From Trileptium ribeirensis (taxonomy: Eukaryota > Nematoda > Enoplea > Enoplida > Thoracostomopsidae): a stretch of 64,000 nucleotides of DNA. Under the pieces are notes generated by a model. The model did no database searches, was not told the origin of the DNA, and saw only the letters and a list, made by a program, of their open reading frames with translations. The position numbers and the translations under genes are program-made. Position 1 is the first letter of the stretch; every line of letters begins with the position of its first letter. Shown piece by piece: positions 51,701 through 60,700 of this stretch. The stretch is taken from the NCBI GenBank assembly GCA_030248225.1, contig JASANE010021275.1, positions 1 through 64,000 on the forward strand. Reading direction: 5' to 3'.

Positions 51701-54700
51701 CATCTTTCCTGACTTCGACTGTGGTTTGACTTTGCCCAAACTCACTCCATTCGCGCACTATCGGTGACGTTAATGTGATATACAGAACAAAAATAGGTTC
51801 TTCTTGTAAAGTCAATACAATTCTGTTTTCGGTCGATTTTAGATCCAACTTGTATTTATCTTTGCATTTTAACTCCTGAAATAAAACTTATATACGTACT
51901 AGTTGTTTCATCCATGATGAGCTACGCAAAGCGACATTCCACATACACTCGTTTTAAGGTCACAACGTACCTAAAATGCACTTGATCTATAGAAATAAGA
52001 TATAGTAACACTGTACGACCAATGATAAGTTAAGCGAAACGAAATTTCAACAGTTTGTTTAATAATACAACTGGCCTGTCCATAGTGGGTGGCGGGGCCT
52101 ACTGTGAGTTTACGTTTTTGCACTCATCAATTCTCGTTCTTTGTCAGCGTCGAAAACCTTTATATTCGCCCAAGATTGCGCAGCACGCGGCATTACTGCA
52201 AGCATGCGACATTTATAACCACAAATACCAGGGAACAACCGGAACCGGAACCAGCAACCGGAACCGTCCATTTAAACCGGATCCGGAACCTGGTCTTCGA
52301 AATTTATATATAGTAAAACAGATGATGGAAGAAATGAAGGTATAGTGGATTTAAAATGCATTAAAAATAACTTTTACATTAAACTTAATGTTTTGCGATG
52401 ACATTATTGCCTTTCTGAAACTTTAAAGAGACTGAGGAAGCTAATAATGTTTATTTATCGATCAAATATGTGGATTTTTGGACACCCAGAGCAAAAATAC
52501 CTTCCACTATACACCATTGCATATACAGCGTCAAATCGAATATGCTTTTAATATATATATATATTAAAATGAATCATCACATCGTTTACGGCATCCTCGA
52601 AAACCTTTATAACCACAAAGCCACAAATTATAACATTCTGGTTAAAAATCTTGAAAATCACGAAATCATTCATGTCTCAAGGGATGGGGCATTGTATACA
52701 GTAGCATTCCAAAAAATCTACATCGGTTACATACACAATAAAATAAATAACTTCACCAATTTCGGCATACTCGAGATTATTTACAACTACAAATGAAATA
52801 AATTATAACATTAAATTGGAAATCACGCAATTATTCAAAGCTCGATGGGAAGGGCGAGGTCATGGGACGCAGTACTATTCCAATAAGTTCATATCGGTCG
52901 ATACACTCAAACAAACAATTTCGTCGTTTTCAGCATCCTCGAAAATCTTTATAACCACAAATACAACAAATTATAATATTACGCTGAAAATCACGGAGCC
53001 GTGCAAGGCTTGAGCCGTGGCTCATGGTGGGTCCGATAAGATGCAGTGCCATTCCAAGAAGTACATAGATAAAAAGATACACTCGAATAAATAACATAAT
53101 CATTCCGAGCATCTTTAAAACCTCCATAGCAGATGCTACAAAATGACATTATGTTGAGAATCACGAAATGATGTATGGTTATTTTAAAGCGAGTCCCTGG
53201 GGATACAATGCCAATCGAAAAAGGGTAAATCGGTCAGATGCGTTAAAATTAACTGCTCCAACGTTTCAACATCCTCGAAAATCTTTGTACTAACATATAC
53301 AACAAAATATGACATTGACATTAAACCTGAAATAACGAATTCATGCATGGCTCTTGGGTGGGGGTCTTAGAACATACAGTACCATTCCATAAAGGCACAG
53401 CAGTCGTTTCCTTTTTGTTCCCCTCTTTCCTTATCCCAATATGACAAAAAAGTGTGTGTACAAAGTTGTAGATGTTATCTAGGCGAACATAAAAGGTTTG
53501 CAATATTTTTGATACGATCTCTACGTTTTGACATTATAACTGAAAACACATTTTACATCCGCTACAAAAATATATAGGTACACTCTTTATAATGGCCCTA
53601 CCATATCCATGCATGGGTTGCATAAATGAAACCTATATTGGGCAACGAACCATCATATGCAAACGACCACATGGTAATATCCTCATTCGTTTCTGAGATA
53701 TTTGGAAAAAGCTAGACTGACTGATGAACTGGACGGTAAAAATTTATCACTGCGCATACAAATAAATGCTTGCTCGCTTCGCAACAACTGAAGAATCGTT
53801 ATTAAAAACATTTCAAAACCATGACTGGAGTAGACAAAAACCTTTTGAACCGTCATTTCGGTGTTCCGACGTTGAAAGCGCTAACATACGATAACAACGC
53901 GATTATTAAACTTTGACCCCGGGGACCGCGACATATTATTTCGCCTTTGATAGTGTGAGAATTTTCCAATAAATTTTTTATACCAATAATACACCTAGAA
54001 TCCGACGTTAGTTTGGATTTATGTACAAATTAACCAAATTTTTGAAACAATGAGCATCCAACGTATTTCTTAAAAATTGACTTTCCAACATGATTGACGA
54101 CGTGCCCCTGGTCCCCGGAGTTATATAGCTCACTCCGTGTTGTGGAGGAGTTTCGGGGAAACCCCGGTAAATACAGTTCAATATAATCGAAGAACTTTAT
54201 AAACTCATAACGAGATGGCAATATTTATAAATTTCCGTCAATGTAATACTAAGCAGCGTTTTATTGTTATTAATAGTTTACACAAAACTTATTTCAAAAA
54301 TACGTACCTCCAGATGTTTAGGAAACATAGTAAAGATTCGCGACAGTAGTGAGTTGGTAGGATAATCAGAACAAATAACAACAATCTCGATTTTCTTATC
54401 TCCTTTCAGCAGAAGATTCTTGGCCAGCGCGCCGACCCTCATCACTCCTTTTATTCGACGCCCGTCATCTGTGGCAGAGATGGTTCTGAAAATAGCTGTT
54501 GAAAATGTGAAGATAAAATCAATGCCCAGAAATTATGCTACCACAATTGAATAAAGCAACAATAAAACACGTGCTGACACGTTCATACTTTCAGCGATTT
54601 TTCCATGCGGGGTCAAAAATACTTAGATTTTCAGTTGCTACATATCCATCCATAATTGCAGTCAGCCGTTAACTTACATACTGTTCACGTTTTCTGCCAG

Positions 54701-57700
54701 TTTCACTACTTTATGGTCCCCCAGTTCAACTGAGGGGACCCGCCAGATAAATTGGCTACAATTGCCCCCAAGTATTTTCAGCTCCCCGGTTCCAAACTGG
54801 GGACCCGTGGTTCATGCTCCAGGTGTAATTTTGGCAGTTTGGAGAAGCCAATAGAATACTATTAAAATAGCTTAATAAAGTATCAATTCCGTCAATCAGC
54901 ACGCCATATGATGACATACGGCGCAATATGCTTTCTATTAGATATTCACAGCAAACAACAATAATGCGTGAGTCCACCTAAGATGCTTACACCTGGGTTG
55001 TTCTTTTGTCATGCCAGTTCGTAAAAGCGATGAACGGGAATAAATCACAATTTTTCCTTATGTATCCCTACAGGATTTGCGATGCAGCAACGCGTAGGTG
55101 CTGTTCGTGGTCACTATTTTGTGATTTAGCATCGCATTTTACCGACCGCGTACAAAATAAAACACGATCACCAATCACCAAACACTTGTTTTTATTTTAG
55201 CGGCTTAGTGAAAATAATTGATATCTGCGCTAGAGGGTTCAATGTATGACTCGTTTTCGATATTTTAGTGAGTGAAATAACAACGGGCATTGTTTCTAGT
55301 TACAAAACAAATAACATTTCTCAGTTCATAATAAACCTACAAAATTAAAGAAAAATGTATGTGTCAAAACTGATTTTTTTACAAATTAACCTAAATATAG
55401 TTTACATAGGTTCACGTTTGGGGCGAGTCAGATGCTAAAAATCAAATTTTAGAATCCCCGGAAAAGTCATTAGCCTAGGAAAGTCCATAGCTAGTCAAAA
55501 CAGTGCTTTGATCAAGTTAACATTATAACGGTTCAAAATCAAAGGTTTGGGCGAGCCATATACGAAAAATCTAATTTGTGAACCCCAAGCCATTAGTCCA
55601 ATTTTGGTGGTACAGGAAGATCCGTAGGTAAACAAAATATGTAGAGCTCGCAAATATACTAGAGTACCCAAATTGATTAAGTGTATTTTTAACGGACCTA
55701 AATCGTACATCGGGCGAGTCAGATGCAAAAAATTCGAATATATGGACCTGCAAAAGTTATTAGCACAGTTTTTGGTGTACAGGAACGTTCGACGGTAGCC
55801 AAAATAGTGCTAAAAACTAATTAGGATACATGATCAAGCTTACTTTTTAACGAATCTAATTCGTACTTCGAGCTAGACGTTACGAAAAATCGGATTTTTT
55901 AACCCCAGAAGTGTCACTAGCCCAATTTTAGAGGTATAAGAAGGTCTCAAGGTAGTCAAAATAACGCTTACAAAGTCAAAAAACTTCAAATTTCATTAAG
56001 TTTACTTGTTAACGAACCTAAAATGCACTTTGGACAAGAAAAATTACCTTACAAGAAAAATTGAATTTGGACCCCCGGAAAAATCAGTAGCCCAATTTTA
56101 AGCGTATTGGACGGTCCGTATGTAGTCAAAATGGTGCTTACAAAGTTATTAGAGTGCTAAGTTTGACCAGGTATACTTTTTAACGGACCTAAAACCCGGT
56201 CTACACACTAAGACGTGACCACAAAGTGGCAATATGTGGTATTTCAGGTAACATGAGAGATCTCGAGGGGCATGAAGTCCCCCAAAAGGACGAACGAGAT
56301 GCGGCAATCGGATAAAATATAGTCCATTGGCCGCCAAGTACTATGATTGGACCAAAAAGCAGGATCTCAGTACCTAAAACCCGACCAAAATCATAACTCA
56401 TAACCACCTAGCCAGGAATGTTGGACATAAAATTTTTTAGAACATTATCCAAATTATCCAAAGACCATTTAAAAATGTATTATATAGCCCACAATTTTCA
56501 AAATATCTCATTCATTTTTTAGCTTACACTTCGGACAAATACAAAAAACTTCTCTTACCGGATTTTTCATTTCTTCCTGGTTCGCGAGATGTATGCATTT
56601 AATCATGGAAAATGACCACAAATCGGTCCGAAGTGTCAAAAACGCGTAGTCATATTCAGTACAAACTAGTTTTAGAATGAAAAATTTTGTTTTTTAATTT
56701 GATCCATTATGCCCATATAGCAAGCAAAATTTTAGTGGTTTTAGCCATAACTCTGCTCAGGCTTGAAATATCGAAAACTAACGAGGTTCCACACAGACAG
56801 GATCAGTATGCGTCGACTGGTACCAACCCTGACACCATATGACAATATCGTGACATCTTTTTATTGCTCGATGGAAAAAGCTAAATCGAATGGCTAATTT
56901 CTGATATCGAAGGATTTCCCGTAACTCATAAACCGGTGACCGGTCCATAAACGCATATGTGTGATTACAAGCGCTATTGCGCCATTACAAGCTTTAATAA
57001 TACATAGTACAACCGGTCGTTAGTTCTAATCAAACCCACTTGTTTTCAGCAGCTTCATTAACGAATTCATCGGATATCATTTTCAAGACCTTTTCAGCGT
57101 GCTGTGTGATCGTTTGCGATGCGATAATTTCTTCTTCCGTGGGATATATGTCTTCGTGCTTTTTGATAATATAACGGTCTTCAACAGATTCAAAGTGACG
57201 ACCATACTGCAAGATAAAATGGCATCAAGTAAACTTCAAACAAACATATAGCGCCGTCATACTGATGAATGATTCGATTGTATAATTTGTGATTAATACA
57301 GGATAAAAAACTACATATGAATTCCCATATGCAAAATTTTACCGCTTATGCGATATCCGTGCTTGATCCCGAAAATACCATAAGGTGTATATAACGCAAA
57401 ACTAAATATATGGCAAAAGAATCACATGTAATTAATTATGGCAGGGTACAAGCGCCACTTTTGACCGTCACTGTACAAAAATGTTTTGTGAGCCCAATTG
57501 CGTATAATAGTAAAGCTTCTCGATAAGCTAAACATATTTAAACTATTATATATCTCTTCGTAACTAAAAAACTTTGGTAAACTAGTGTAGTTCCGGCACA
57601 CTAACTATATCTGTATTATTAGTAGTGTTGCAACTTTCAAAATTAATACCCGGATGCAGAACTTGCAAAATAAAATAGCTGGACCTGGAATTTTTGAAAA

Positions 57701-60700
57701 CCATTACCCGGAGCCGGATTACTCAGATAAATGAAAAATATACATACATATATAATAGCTTTATCCATATGTTATATGTAATAATATGGCTGGTAATATA
57801 TATGTAACTCGAAATGGCTCGTAGTCCATAGCGATCATTTCACAGATTGCCTTATCGATATTGGCGCTTTGCAGCGGTGTCAACTGGAAACGTTCGAATT
57901 CAACACGTAATCAAAACGTGCTCTCTGTTGTATTATTAAGACATAAAAGTTTCACGTTTAACTTATCTTCTACTAGATTAATATCTTACACTAGTTCTAC
58001 TTTTCTGATGCGGTAGATAGAATTAGCATTAAGGTAAGACACCCACGAAATTAATGGTACGAATTTTTCCACCTCGAGTTTTAAAGTGGCTGGTCTATTA
58101 TATAGTAATTTAACTTCAAATGCAAGTCATTTGACTTGAATCCTCTGTAATAATAATACTTAATTATTGCGAAAGTTTTCTCTTCCACATGGTAAAATTG
58201 TGTCATCTTTACCGAGTAAGTACCATTCAACTAACTTTATATGTGCCGCATAATATGTATATAATATTATTAAAAGTTACTACAGTTGTACACTGCCTGT
58301 GTCTTCGTTTGAGCACCGAGCGAGCATAAAATTTTGAAAATTGTTTTGGCCAGATTGTCGGCTAGAACGGGGGATTGTTAGAGGTACTAGCGGTTATTTT
58401 CGGCGACTGTTACATTTTCCAACATAACCATCACATAATATATATTTGAACACCATTTAATTTCACATTGTAATCAGTCACCAGATGGTTTTTTAGGCGT
58501 GCATGACTATTACTGAAAATAATGTCACTGGATATTAAATAGAGAAAGCTAGAACCAGGTTTTGAATTATAATCCGCCACGAAATCAGCATAGCAGACAA
58601 GTAGTCCGGGAATTTTTGGCAGTACCCGGATCTTGCAAAATTAAATTTTAGCGAATGAAAAATACAGATTACATAAAATTGCCTGCATAACTTCAAATAC
58701 AAGTAATAACGAAATCTACCGAAATGAAATTGCAAAGGCCAACGCCACAGTTCTAAAACCGTGCGACACTTTTTTCTACATGCTGATAACAATCTAAAGA
58801 TCGTAAAAGTTGAGTTCTAACGATTGACACAAAAATATATATAAAAACTCACCGGCCAAGACGGAAACGTTGCTGTTGGCGATTTACAATTCATCATCAT
58901 CTGCACTTCAAGTTCGTACTCTTGGCTAGAACAAATGAATACATAGTAGTTACCTTATCTACACTTTCTGTTCATGGTTTGGGGTATGAAAATATTTGAC
59001 TACAAATTCTAATCTTTTAAACAAAATGTAATATTTCTACAACACGTTTTGAGCAACCATAAAACAATCGTCATAGGAAACAAATTTCTCAGTGTGATCG
59101 CACAACATACATACATTAATGAAATATGCTTATAAACAGAAAATTCATTGCTATCCAAAATAAAGTCTAAAAAATTCTGCTCCAAAACCAATAACTAACA
59201 ATCTTTATTCTTTCCAGATTTCGGTTTACTGCCTACTTTACTACGCTGTTTTCTACCATTTAGACATGATACTTTTGAAAACGTCCATTTAGCGACATGA
59301 TACGTTTGAAAACGTACTAATGTAAAGGTCCAATTTATTATAATCAATCATGTTTTGACTTTCAAATTTCGATTTCTCCACATATCATGACTTTCAGTGC
59401 TTTTACCCGTCAGTCAACTGTATGATATATGGCTGGAACTTGCCGAAGAGCTATAGCAGCTTCTCGTTCCATTTTTTGTATTTCACGACGAATTTTTTCT
59501 TCAGGAGGCGGTACGTGGCTACGCCCCTTAGGCCAAGGTTTCATTTCCACATACAGGAATGGATCGATCTTTTTCTATAAAACATGGAATTACTACCGAC
59601 AATTATTACGACAGCATGGCCAATAAGTATGAACGTTGATATTAATATATTCAAGCTTGCATTTTATATTTCACCTTTGACAGCTACTGAACAGTTAATG
59701 GTTAGGTTTGTGTTTTACCAATGTAACCATACACACAACTTTAATACTCCTGCATTTACAAAATCACGAAGTCAATATCAAGGAAGACATGAGTTATATC
59801 CAAATATGACAAACAGAGAATAACCGGAACTTCAGTCACATCAAAATTATGGTTCTGTCAGAATCGAAATTCCGGTTTCGTATATTTTGGTATCTACATA
59901 GTGAATTTTGTGACAAGTTTGCTATTTCCAGTCAAAACTAGCCAACAAACTGAACCACAACTTGCTCTTGATGCTAATGCATGAGTAAACTTAAGGTGAC
60001 CCCGCCAACCATCCTATTCTGTCATTACCGATATCGAATCGCAAACCCTTGTTACGGAAAACAGGCTTAATTTCATTCGGTTTTTCGCTAACCGAAAATT
60101 GGAAAAATCAAATCAAGTGCCAGAAATTAGACCTTGTGTACGAACAGAATTTTGGCGATTTAAGTTTGCAGAAATCCTGTTCCGTAATTTATTTTCATTT
60201 AAAGTTGGATTATACAGTATCCGCGAACAAATTTAATGCAAAGGTGACGTCACAATCAAATCGAGAAATTTTCGTTCTCAAAAATTTGGATAATTTTATT
60301 TCAATTATCGCGAACACAAAATGGTAAGAATTCAATCGCGAGCGCTGTGTTCGCAAACAGATTTACGCCAAATTTCAATTGATAAAAAAGCGTGACGTAA
60401 CAAATTTTATCCAAAAATACAAAATACGATGGTTACCGGGGTCATTTTAAGTTTAGTCGCGCATAATGTACAACATAAAAACTTTATTCTGTGTTCGGTC
60501 AGGTACCATTGCTTAGCTCTTCTAATTTCTCTCCCAACATACTTTTCTCCACCTCTACTGAACAGTTTATAAGGGAGAAAGAACACTACAAAACCAAACA
60601 CTAACACATTTATAATTTTGAAGTACTCGTATTACGCAATTTGTTAGCTATGTCGTTAATTTAAGTCATAGTCCAATGGTTCCTGCTTAGCATTTTGCTA

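Larger units (their letters stand above)
51876..54307 (-). other. ZFR: ZFR intron E-F
   Basis: Mostly repeat: hAT copy C and the satellite at 52580-53340. The remaining 53340-54307 is AT-rich without a recognised feature. Confidence 0.75.
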
